64,000 nucleotides of DNA from a virus: the IMG/VR virus record IMGVR_UViG_3300050821_004765, positions 1-64,000 of that record. The stretch is one strand, 5' to 3'. Made by a program: the position numbers and the translations under genes. The notes under the pieces were generated by a model, which was given only the letters and a program-made list of their open reading frames with translations, was not told where the DNA came from and ran no database searches. The first letter of the stretch is position 1. Every line of letters begins with the position of its first letter. Below are positions 31,504-38,169 of this stretch, one piece after another.

Positions 31504-32073
31504 TATCTAAGGGTTTGCAGAGGTGAATAGGAGTGATACTAGAGACTGCACTAGGTTATTCGGCGAAAAGGTAACCATGGTTACCGACGAGCGAACCCAT
31601 GGTAACCGCTGGTCGGAGGGGGTATAGAGCTAGAGGTAACCAGTTAACTAGCGCACGACTAGTCTCCCTATAGGTATATATACGGGAGCCCTATATAACC
31701 CCTATTTTCTCGCTGATGCGTATTCGTTTTTATTTGGTAAAAGCTAACTTTAAGATATAAAATATAGGTTGATCAGGGAAAATAGAGGTTACCAAAGGGG
31801 TAACCAGTTAGGGGGTGATGGTTATCTTATTGATGTATAATATTAACGCTTGCGTTAATTATGAGTTGCAGCTCTGAATTTGTATTTTTAACAGTTTACC
31901 ACTTTCAAACGCTGCAACGCGCGTATAAGTCAGCTTATATTGTTAGGTGGCCTAGCAAAATTTCCGGCCTCCAGCACCATAACTCACAGGTGGCCTTAGC
32001 GCTAATATTTGGGTAAGTTACGAGTTGCAAGTTATCAAAAAGTTACGTTACTCTTTTCATGTTTCCGTAACGC
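31504..32073. other. gene-free control or origin-like region
   Basis: About 570 bases without a supported gene, A+T-rich in parts. Six GGTAACC (or its reverse complement GGTTACC) elements lie at 31,570, 31,579, 31,601, 31,635, 31,787 and 31,799; the first two form the 16-base palindrome GGTAACCATGGTTACC. The 12-mer GGTAACCAGTTA occurs twice. A rightward -10 with a palindrome and two copies of the word GGTGGCCTAG (or near) follow. The layout suits a replication origin or an operator cluster. Confidence 0.6.
31836..31859 (+). promoter_or_regulatory. rightward -10 followed by palindrome
   Basis: TATAAT is followed directly by ATTAACGC-TT-GCGTTAAT, an 8-base inverted repeat that would cover the start of transcription. 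No clear -35 lies 17 bases upstream. It might drive a non-coding RNA, since no gene lies to its right before the opposing terminator. Confidence 0.45.
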
Positions 32074-32114
32074 AAAAAACCGGGTCGCCCCACAAGTCAG
32101 TGAAGCGCCCGGTT
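32074..32114 (-). terminator. Rho-independent terminator for the leftward 32-33 kb operon
   Basis: On the minus strand AACCGGG (with GCGC next to it) pairs with CCCGGTT across about 23 bases, and six Ts run through the end of the stem. It lies 12 bases after the last micro-gene. Confidence 0.75.
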
Positions 32115-32125
32115 CAGCAGGTGGC

Positions 32126-32191
32126 CTAGAAGTAGTAAGCAAACAGGAACGTCAACGCCCCACCCACCATTCCCATACCAATAGTAAACAT
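32126..32191 (-). CDS. membrane micro-protein, 21 aa
   Basis: It is almost wholly hydrophobic, starting MFTIGMGMVGGALTFLF with two Tyr near the end. The ATG overlaps the upstream stop by one base (TGATG). It is the last gene before the terminator. Confidence 0.5.
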   Translation of the reverse strand: MFTIGMGMVGGALTFLFAYYF

Positions 32192-32475
32192 CAGCGGTCC
32201 ATTCGCTTTCCTTCATTCAAGTTAAACTCCACTAGCGCTTCGGCCATACACCAAGCGCACACCAGAGAGTTATCATCATCGGGCGTCAGCAACACCGCGG
32301 GGGATTCTCCGGGAATACCACAACGCTCACAAACACCAGTTTCGGTAAACGGTACCGTACTAGCAATAAGTAGTTCTTCTACCATTCCGCGGTCTTCAGC
32401 CACGGTAGCATCGCGTAACGTCGTCACCAACGTTACCGCAAAATCTAGGTAGCTACTATCCCAAGGTTCAGTCAC
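32191..32475 (-). CDS. small zinc-motif protein, 94 aa
   Basis: Two Cys pairs, CERCGIPG and CAWC, spaced by about 20 residues form a likely zinc ribbon. N-terminal half helical (DFAVTLVTTLRDATVAED). GTG start overlapping the upstream micro-gene by eight bases. Function unknown. Confidence 0.65.
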   Translation of the reverse strand: MTEPWDSSYLDFAVTLVTTLRDATVAEDRGMVEELLIASTVPFTETGVCERCGIPGESPAVLLTPDDDNSLVCAWCMAEALVEFNLNEGKRMDR

Positions 32476-32560
32476 GATATTCCCTCATTTCAGTTTCGTA
32501 GGCAAATTTAAATGCAGGAATAAGGGCGACCAAGGTCGCCCCTATCACCAGATATATCAA
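32468..32560 (-). CDS. membrane micro-protein, 30 aa
   Basis: TTG start overlapping the upstream stop as TTGA. It begins MIYLVIGATLVALIPAFKF, one short span, then a charged tail. An 8-base inverted repeat (GGGCGACC and GGTCGCCC, two bases apart) lies within it and may fold in the mRNA. Confidence 0.5.
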   Translation of the reverse strand: MIYLVIGATLVALIPAFKFAYETEMREYRD

Positions 32561-32661
32561 CGCGCGGCCTTTCGAATAGCCCAAGCTTCAGCTTTCGCAA
32601 ATAACGGCGGTAGTAGCGCTACCAGCAACAACACAGTCGCCGCGCTTACCCAGAACATCAT
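32557..32661 (-). CDS. membrane micro-protein, 34 aa
   Basis: It starts MMFWVSAATVLLLVALLPPL, a single hydrophobic span, with a basic C-terminal helix. It lies five bases after the upstream gene and couples as TTGA to the next micro-gene. Confidence 0.55.
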   Translation of the reverse strand: MMFWVSAATVLLLVALLPPLFAKAEAWAIRKAAR

Positions 32662-32666
32662 TTCGG

Positions 32667-32870
32667 TTACGCCACTTTCGCAACTACAGCGAGCGCGTAC
32701 TCGATTTCAGCAAGTAACGCCGGCATCGTTCGGTAGATACTCACACCACGGCGTACCGCCCGCAAATACGCATCACCTTTCGGGCCGCGTTTCACAGCAG
32801 GCACCTTATACTTATCCGCATACGTTTCCGCGCGGGTAAGCACAGCATTATACATCTCAAGACTCGTCAT
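32667..32870 (-). CDS. hypothetical basic protein, 67 aa
   Basis: Not recognised. Helical and basic (SLEMYNAVLTRAETYADKYK, LRAVRRGVSIYRTMPALLAE). AGGAAAGG before the ATG lies in a possible hairpin (CTTTCCT with AGGAAAG), which could control translation. Its leader ends AGGTCTCTGAAATG, nearly the same as the 114-residue gene upstream. Confidence 0.6.
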   Translation of the reverse strand: MTSLEMYNAVLTRAETYADKYKVPAVKRGPKGDAYLRAVRRGVSIYRTMPALLAEIEYALAVVAKVA

Positions 32871-32923
32871 TTCAGAGACCTTTCCTAGGCACAGGAAAGA
32901 CGTACCGATTAGTACGCCATACC

Positions 32924-32954
32924 CGAACCGGGGAAACTTATTCCACCCGGTTCG
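32924..32954 (-). repeat. perfect 9-base inverted repeat between two genes
   Basis: CGAACCGGG pairs with CCCGGTTCG across 13 bases, directly downstream of the 114-residue gene. No U-tract follows, so it is more likely an attenuating or stabilising hairpin than a terminator. Confidence 0.55.
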
Positions 32955-32974
32955 AGTAAAGCGCGCTAAGCGGT

Positions 32975-33319
32975 TCAGACTTCGACCGGAATACCGAGCG
33001 ACTCCAGCAGGGCAATCGCGTCGGCCTTCTTCTTCTCAGTCCGCTCCGCGTTCTTCTCGGTCCGCTTCGAGGCAGTAACGGCGTTAACCGCGGCCTTCAG
33101 TTCCGGCGAACCGTTCTTCCAGGACTGGAACTCGGAGTGGTACTTAACGACGGCGGCGATCTGATCGGCATCGAGTCCCAGTTCCGGGAAACGCTTCTGG
33201 AAGTAAAGCGTTTCCAGAGCGACCGTACCAGTCACCTTCGCTTCGCTCGCTTCGCCGACAACGCTTTCCAGCTCGGCGATCACATCGGCGTTAGCGGAAA
33301 CGATTTCAATAGCAGACAT
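32975..33319 (-). CDS. hypothetical protein, 114 aa, sharing a motif with 15,297 gene
   Basis: The central LDADQIAAVVKYHSEFQSWKN resembles IDAGHVQAVLTNHSEWQAWRN in the coiled-coil protein at 15,297. Both are followed by a charged helix. The motif may be a small interaction domain. It is the first gene after promoter P8, with GAGAGG upstream. DNA here is much richer in CpG than most of the left arm. Confidence 0.65.
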   Translation of the reverse strand: MSAIEIVSANADVIAELESVVGEASEAKVTGTVALETLYFQKRFPELGLDADQIAAVVKYHSEFQSWKNGSPELKAAVNAVTASKRTEKNAERTEKKKADAIALLESLGIPVEV

Positions 33320-33375
33320 TTCAAAGACCTCTCAGTTCGTCCGTTCGCTCGGATCGGCGAATCGGTACGTCTACG

Positions 33376-33404
33376 ACGCTACTGGCCCGGCGAGAGAAAG
33401 TCTA
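33376..33404 (-). promoter_or_regulatory. promoter P8 (CGGACTAGACT type)
   Basis: On the minus strand CGGACTAGACT, 17 bases, then TAGCGT, a weak -10 of the TAnnnT form. The leader is about 50 bases. Confidence 0.65.
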
Positions 33405-33717
33405 GTCCGGAGCGAGATCGTTACCTAATCGTTACCGAAGTCGATACAGGCCTCTCATTCGCCCGTACACGAACGCAAGCCCGTCTCCGGTCCCGTCTAT
33501 CGCGACGCGCGGTATCGTCCGCGACACGAGCGTACAGCGGCCCGCACGAACGGGCCTACCGACCGCGCGACGGGTCGCCGGAGCGGGCGTTCGAACGTAC
33601 GTACGAAAAGTAAGGTAACCCTAACCCCTAGGGAGGGCGGTGCAGCTGTTCCGTGCTCGCGAAATTTTTGCATGCACGTATAAAAACAACTTAGCCTAGC
33701 TAACTGTTGTAAGCGCG
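33405..33717. other. CpG-rich divergent intergenic region
   Basis: About 310 bases between leftward and rightward transcription, without a convincing gene. Bases 33,455-33,610 are dense in CpG and contain a small hairpin (GGCCCG and CGGGCC, six bases apart). A further GGTAACC lies at 33,614, followed by CTAACCCCTAGGG. CCTAGCTA at 33,695 sits 15 bases before the rightward -10. Confidence 0.5.
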
Positions 33718-33723
33718 TATACT
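33718..33723 (+). promoter_or_regulatory. -10 of the structural operon (P10), leaderless start
   Basis: TATACT is followed by six bases and then the ATG of the first structural-arm gene. No good -35 is seen at 17 bases; CCTAGCTA lies in its place, the same word that forms the twin palindromes near 35.65 kb, so an activator or repressor may bind here. Confidence 0.55.
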
Positions 33724-33729
33724 ACTCAC

Positions 33730-34311
33730 ATGACGCTCCCCTGGGATCACCAAGACGAGTACCCAAGTCCACTTGGGTCTGGCCCCACGGCTATCAACTA
33801 TGGGTACCCATTCCAAGTGGTCGGCCCAACTACACCAGAGCGTGCAGCCGAAGCACGCGCCACAGGCATTCCCAATCCATCACCACCCGTCGAGTACCAA
33901 CCGCCTCGGTCGCCAACCTACGACCCAACCTATGGCGGACTCCCACCCGACAAAAATACCAATTTCAACCCCAAGATGCCCAGGGACCCATTCAACACTC
34001 TACACGCCAGAGAGTCAGAAACAGAGTTCTCTTGGGGTGAGGGCATGTACCCAGACCCCATCCTGGACTACAGTGGCAGAGGTTCACGCTCCAGATTCCC
34101 GGTCGCGGACCCAGATGTCAGAGACCAGCTCCGCAACCTTGCTGCGCTACGGCGTACTGACCTCAGCAGTCCCTTCGCAGTCGCAGACCCGTACGTTGCT
34201 GGTAACCCAGACCGCTATGGTGCGCAGCCGCCGTTGGTGCGTAAGCGCGGGCGTTACAAGCGTGGCCACATTGATATCCCCAAGCCCCCACGTATGCACA
34301 GAGAGTGGTGA
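33730..34311 (+). CDS. proline-rich protein, 193 aa, first gene of the structural arm
   Basis: Not recognised. Pro, Asp and Tyr are abundant (GGLPPDKNTNFNPKMPRDP, YRPR-like basic end), and little secondary structure is expected until the basic C-terminal 30 residues (LVRKRGRYKRGHIDIPKPP). The transcript seems to begin at its ATG. It may be a virion or packaging accessory protein. Confidence 0.6.
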   Translation: MTLPWDHQDEYPSPLGSGPTAINYGYPFQVVGPTTPERAAEARATGIPNPSPPVEYQPPRSPTYDPTYGGLPPDKNTNFNPKMPRDPFNTLHARESETEFSWGEGMYPDPILDYSGRGSRSRFPVADPDVRDQLRNLAALRRTDLSSPFAVADPYVAGNPDRYGAQPPLVRKRGRYKRGHIDIPKPPRMHREW

Positions 34312-34320
34312 CGCACGCAA

Positions 34321-35583
34321 ATGGCACCGCAAAACCAACAGGTCACCCCGGCATTTGTCAGCACAGAGGCACGCGAAGCGCACACCAAAGCCGTTGTACA
34401 GGCGGGGTTGATGTCACGCAATGACCAGCTACGCTTAGGCTTTCTTAAACCGGAGGACCTGGACGACGAAGAGATTGCGCATGGCACTGCCCGTGAGCCA
34501 GATGAAGACCCTGACATCCCGCTCAGCAAGCACATTGCGCGCCGGCAACGGCGCACGGGCAAGAACCGCAAGCGCACTGCATTGGGCACGCACAGCTACT
34601 ACATGGCGCCCGACCAAGCTATGCCGCTCGACGTGTTTACTGCCATGCAACAGGAGCACCAGAGGAGACTGGACAACTACCTGCGCAGCAATATCAACGA
34701 GGCATTGACTACAATTGTTGAGGTTATGCAGGACCAGACTGCAGAGCCGCGCGACCGCATGGATGCAGCGAAGTACATATTTGAGCGCGTGGCGGGGAAG
34801 ACACCTGACAAGGTCGAGGTTAAAGTTGATAAGGCACCCTGGGAAGAGGTGCTTACTGGTATTGCTAACGTTAGCCGTAGCATATCCCAGAAACTCAACA
34901 ACGCCACCAACCAAGACCCCAATGACCCAGACAATATCATGGATGTGGAATCCATACCAGAAGAAGATTTACCACAGCCGCGCATGTATGGGTACATCCA
35001 GACTACTACAGACTTTGACCCCACAAACCCCTACCAGCCACAGCCACAAACAGAAGACAACCAAACTGCTAACTTTGATATTAACCAGCCGCAAGAGGCT
35101 GGAGCTATGCCGATTTACCAGCCGGCAGGACAAGAGCTAGCTGTCCCTGACCACGACGAACAAGCTACGGTGCCGAGTAGCCAGTTTGCGCCACCACACC
35201 CCAGGGCCAATAGCTTTGCTGCGCCAGACTTTAGCAACCCGCGGAATACCTCCAGCACGATGCCAAACACCTACGACCACCCGTTATACCAGGCACAAGA
35301 GGTGTACGCTGCGCCGAGCGAACCCTTGAGTGGCTACCTGCGCGAGCAGCAGGCACGAGCTGAAGAACTAGCAGTAGAGCGGAAAGCACAGAAAGCCAAA
35401 CAAAAGGACACACAGGATAACCGGAAAGCTGCAAGTAAAGCACGCTTGCAAGCTAAGCAACGCCGGATCGTGCGGCGCACCATGGGCATGGATGCCATGG
35501 ATAACAGCGAAATCCAGATGACAGAAACGCCATTAGGTGATACAGACAGTGAAGAATACCAGATTAAGTTCAGCGCGGACTAG
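34321..35583 (+). CDS. possible small-terminase-like DNA-packaging protein, 420 aa
   Basis: Residues 95-165 (LDNYLRSNINEALTTIVEVM, DRMDAAKYIFERVAGKTPDK, VEVKVDKAPWEEVL) follow the pattern of small-terminase-related proteins: a helical oligomer core, then the AAKYIFERVAGKTP phrase. The N-terminal 90 residues are basic and the C-terminal 250 are rich in Gln, Pro and Asn, probably disordered, ending in Arg-rich helices. It is much longer than usual for a small terminase. It lies 4.4 kb before the large subunit. The call is tentative. Confidence 0.5.
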   Translation: MAPQNQQVTPAFVSTEAREAHTKAVVQAGLMSRNDQLRLGFLKPEDLDDEEIAHGTAREPDEDPDIPLSKHIARRQRRTGKNRKRTALGTHSYYMAPDQAMPLDVFTAMQQEHQRRLDNYLRSNINEALTTIVEVMQDQTAEPRDRMDAAKYIFERVAGKTPDKVEVKVDKAPWEEVLTGIANVSRSISQKLNNATNQDPNDPDNIMDVESIPEEDLPQPRMYGYIQTTTDFDPTNPYQPQPQTEDNQTANFDINQPQEAGAMPIYQPAGQELAVPDHDEQATVPSSQFAPPHPRANSFAAPDFSNPRNTSSTMPNTYDHPLYQAQEVYAAPSEPLSGYLREQQARAEELAVERKAQKAKQKDTQDNRKAASKARLQAKQRRIVRRTMGMDAMDNSEIQMTETPLGDTDSEEYQIKFSAD

Positions 35584-35609
35584 AACCCCCAAAAAGTATC
35601 AGGTATACT
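35576..35609 (+). promoter_or_regulatory. promoter P9 (CGGACTAGA type, rightward)
   Basis: CGGAC then TAGAAC, 17 bases, TATACT. The TAG is the stop codon of the preceding gene, the same arrangement as at P2, P4 and P5 on the other strand. Confidence 0.7.
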
Positions 35610-35644
35610 AACTAGTGTGCGCACCCGCCACAGCGCCCACCCGC

Positions 35645-35685
35645 TGCCCTAGCTAGGTTGGACTCGTCACCGCCTAGCTAGGGCA
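35645..35685. promoter_or_regulatory. twin CCTAGCTAGG palindromes forming a 13-base inverted repeat
   Basis: TGCCCTAGCTAGG and its exact complement lie 15 bases apart, downstream of promoter P9. Each arm contains the self-palindrome CCTAGCTAGG. No U-tract follows; a ribosome-binding site does. It may be a pair of operators or an RNA hairpin before the next gene. Confidence 0.6.
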
Positions 35686-35711
35686 ACGGCCCAAATACAG
35701 CAGGAGCTATG

Positions 35712-35906
35712 ATGGCAAGTAGTTGGCAACAAGTTGGCTGCCGTGCTTTGCAGCCGATCCCGCGTGTCGTGGATAACACCGCGGAATTGGCGATCCGGCA
35801 GTGGGCAATTACGTCGAGCCATGTGCCTGTGCGCACCAGTGATATGCCTGGTGGACCTGGTACCTTCAGCCCGTACGGCAACATCAACTTCCTGGGTGGT
35901 ACGTAA
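35712..35906 (+). CDS. hypothetical protein, 64 aa
   Basis: Not recognised. It starts MASSWQQVGCRALQPIPRVV; the second of two adjacent ATGs is chosen, being five bases after AGGAG. The end is Gly/Pro-rich (SDMPGGPGTFSPYGNINFLGG), like a small virion protein. Confidence 0.6.
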   Translation: MASSWQQVGCRALQPIPRVVDNTAELAIRQWAITSSHVPVRTSDMPGGPGTFSPYGNINFLGGT

Positions 35907-35912
35907 ACCATC

Positions 35913-36746
35913 ATGCGAGAGCAAGCTGAGGGCTATGGGGCGGCATTTGACCCGCGTGACCCATACACATCTCACGTTGCCCCGGCAACAGCAGAGCGCC
36001 CCATGCCTGTGCACGGTGAGATTTACGGCTTGCCGCACTGGAGCTTGCTCGAAGGTGCCACTTCCAAATGGGTAAAGTGGCTGTTTCATGAGATAGAAGA
36101 GGCCACCCTGGCGGGGTTGCCAATTGCAGATACTTATGCTCACCATGAGTATAGGGCCGTTGTGGCGGCATTGATCAAACTCAGTCAACGAATGGAGCAA
36201 ATTATGACATTGGTACAGATCGACCAGGTGGTACTTGACACCTTCGCGCAGGAATTCGCAGCGGCTGTGACCGCTGTTGCGCAGGAGATCAACACCTTGC
36301 TGCAGAACGTGCAGCCCGCGCTTGGTAACGCTGACACCACTGCGTTGCAGGCTGCGCTCAATAACTTGGTGGAGCTGGAGACGCCCTCCAGTGGGCCAGC
36401 CCCGACGCCCACGCCGGACCCTACCCCAACGCCGACCCCGGACCCCACTCCTACGCCCGACCCGACGCCTGCACCTGTAGCTACCGGACCAGTGGTGAGC
36501 GGTGTGAGCCCCAATACCGGCTCTGTAGCGGGTGGTGAGAGCATTACCATTTCTGGTAGTGGTTTTACCGCAGCGACGGACGTAACATTCGGCACGGAGC
36601 CCGCGACGGCTTTTGTGATCGTCTCGGACACCGAAATTACTGCGACTGCCCCGGCAGCATCTGCTGCGGGTACGGTCGACGTGACAGTGACTGACGCCAG
36701 TGGGTCGAGTGCTACTGGCTCTGCCGACCAGTACACCACCTCTTAA
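35913..36746 (+). CDS. IPT/TIG-domain surface-type protein, 277 aa
   Basis: Three parts: an N-terminal region of about 95 residues; a helical, coiled-coil-like stretch (VLDTFAQEFAAAVTAVAQEI and on) up to 150; a Pro/Thr/Asp repeat linker; then from about 190 an IPT/TIG immunoglobulin-like fold (GVSPNTGSVAGGESITISGS, GFTAATDVTFG). The linker and IPT domain suggest an exposed virion fibre or decoration. A second ATG (MTLVQIDQVV) with GGAG upstream could start a shorter product of 179 residues without the first part. Confidence 0.7.
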   Translation: MREQAEGYGAAFDPRDPYTSHVAPATAERPMPVHGEIYGLPHWSLLEGATSKWVKWLFHEIEEATLAGLPIADTYAHHEYRAVVAALIKLSQRMEQIMTLVQIDQVVLDTFAQEFAAAVTAVAQEINTLLQNVQPALGNADTTALQAALNNLVELETPSSGPAPTPTPDPTPTPTPDPTPTPDPTPAPVATGPVVSGVSPNTGSVAGGESITISGSGFTAATDVTFGTEPATAFVIVSDTEITATAPAASAAGTVDVTVTDASGSSATGSADQYTTS

Positions 36747-36799
36747 TAACCAAGACGAACGTCCCATAGGTAACGCGATAAGCTCACAAGGAGACAAAT

Positions 36800-36991
36800 A
36801 TGTTGCAATATATCGTCCTGTTTGAGGGCGTTGCCTATGGGCCGTTCCTCACCAACGATGAAACGGTGAATGCGGCCAACACTGACGCTGAGTACTGGGC
36901 TAGCCATAACTGCTTTGGTGCCAGTATCATGGAGTTGAAGCCGCCTGCCTCGTTCTTGCCGCCGTTCCCTGCCAGCGAGGCCAAGGGTTAA
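36800..36991 (+). CDS. hypothetical small protein, 63 aa
   Basis: Not recognised. Strong ribosome-binding site (AAGGAG) before ATG. Beta-prone first part (MLQYIVLFEGVAYGPFL), Pro-rich end (PPASFLPPFPA). Probably a minor virion or assembly factor from its position. Confidence 0.6.
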   Translation: MLQYIVLFEGVAYGPFLTNDETVNAANTDAEYWASHNCFGASIMELKPPASFLPPFPASEAKG

Positions 36992-37018
36992 CCAACAACC
37001 ACAACGCTAGGAGCAGCA

Positions 37019-37378
37019 ATGGCAAAAGGTCGAGGACAAACTGGTAAAGTCAACCTAAGTGCCGCAGCTGGCGCTGACCGCCGTAGTGGAGGCAAGAGCA
37101 GTGAGTTCGCCAGAGCCCGCAACGTCAACTCTTTCTCCGGTAAAGGCTCTACGACAGCGGGCGGCCCAGCTGCTAGTGTCCGTGGAAGCAGCCGTAAGCA
37201 ACCAGCCTTCAATGGCTCCAATATGTATGGCATTACCGCCAAGGCTAGCAGCAGCCGAAACACTGGTAGCGCACCTAACGCAGCCCAAGGCAACAGCCGA
37301 TTTGGCTCAGGCGGGGTAAAGGGCACGCCCAGCACTGTCAGCAAGGGCAAGACTCGGGGTGGTGGCCGTGGCCGGTAA
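37019..37378 (+). CDS. Gly/Ser-rich basic protein, 119 aa
   Basis: Low-complexity: Gly, Ser, Ala, Arg and Lys make up most residues (KGRGQTGKVNLSAAAGADRR at the start, KGKTRGGGRGR at the end). It should be disordered and could bind DNA or RNA. It is the first of a run of related-looking proteins before the terminase. No homologous family is recognised. Confidence 0.6.
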   Translation: MAKGRGQTGKVNLSAAAGADRRSGGKSSEFARARNVNSFSGKGSTTAGGPAASVRGSSRKQPAFNGSNMYGITAKASSSRNTGSAPNAAQGNSRFGSGGVKGTPSTVSKGKTRGGGRGR

Positions 37379-37763
37379 GGGCAAGAAAATGGTGAAGCCC
37401 GGCAAGGGCAAATCCACCTTTGCTAGCAACTCGAGCACTAGTAATTCTGCACCCCGTGCACCTGGACCTGCTGGTAAAGGTGGCAATTGGCGCGCAGGTA
37501 TTGCACAGCACGGTGAAGCAAGTAGCACGCTTGGCATGGCAAGCCGCCCGTCAAGTAAGAGTCACATTGGTACGCCTGCTGTCCAAGGTTCCAGTACTGC
37601 CAATATGGGTGATAATTGCTCTACAAGTGGGCATAATGCGCCGCGTGGATTCTACGCGAAGAACGCTGCCAAAAAGGGTATACTTGCTGGAGGCAGTACC
37701 CCGCTAGCCAAGACTGGGACTCGCAACCCGGCAGCTCAGGTAACTGGCCCGTACGGGTTCTGA
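37359..37763 (+). CDS. Gly/Ser-rich basic protein, 134 aa
   Basis: Composition as in the preceding gene, with Asn and Pro added (KGKSTFASNSSTSNSAPRAP, then GKGGNWRAG). The start is uncertain: a GTG overlapping the upstream end, or an ATG ten codons in (MVKPGKGKST) with GGG upstream. The end has a short ordered-looking tail (AAQVTGPYGF). Confidence 0.55.
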   Translation: MVAVAGKGKKMVKPGKGKSTFASNSSTSNSAPRAPGPAGKGGNWRAGIAQHGEASSTLGMASRPSSKSHIGTPAVQGSSTANMGDNCSTSGHNAPRGFYAKNAAKKGILAGGSTPLAKTGTRNPAAQVTGPYGF

Positions 37764-37779
37764 TGGAAGGTGGCGACAC

Positions 37780-38169
37780 ATGGCAAGAGGTAAGCGGAGC
37801 GGACGCCGCGCAGGCGGTCAGTCCATTGTGAGCGGTATGCTTGCTGGCTCGAATGGTGACCTTGTCAGTCAAAGTGGTGGCCGAGCAACGTCGTTCCAAT
37901 CCACAAATGGATCCAAAAAGAACAAGTATGGCCCTGGAAGCACTGGAGGCAAGAGTACGGGGACAGGTGGCTGGATTCCTGGCCGGACGTACGCGATTTA
38001 CGGATCGCAGGGTGACTCCGCAGAAATGCGAAGCGGTCGCACTAAGACCCCGCAAGCAACCATAAAGACCACAGGCAATACCGGCGCCACTAACGCGAGC
38101 ATTGTGATGCCGAAGGCGCTTGGGCCTAAGGGCTTTGGTGGTCAGTATCGGCTATCAAAAGGCTACTGA
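37780..38169 (+). CDS. Gly/Ser-rich basic protein, 129 aa
   Basis: Third of the set: MARGKRSGRRAGGQSIV at the start, a Gly/Ser/Thr middle, and a C-terminal IVMPKALGPKGFGGQYRLSK. Its stop overlaps the HNH-like gene start as TGATG. Function unknown. Confidence 0.58.
   Translation: MARGKRSGRRAGGQSIVSGMLAGSNGDLVSQSGGRATSFQSTNGSKKNKYGPGSTGGKSTGTGGWIPGRTYAIYGSQGDSAEMRSGRTKTPQATIKTTGNTGATNASIVMPKALGPKGFGGQYRLSKGY

Noticed and set aside
35667-36797. 376-codon antisense ORF across the IPT/TIG gene
   Set aside because: Opposite to all transcription in this arm and Arg/His/Cys-rich, as expected for the complement of a G+C-rich coding stretch.
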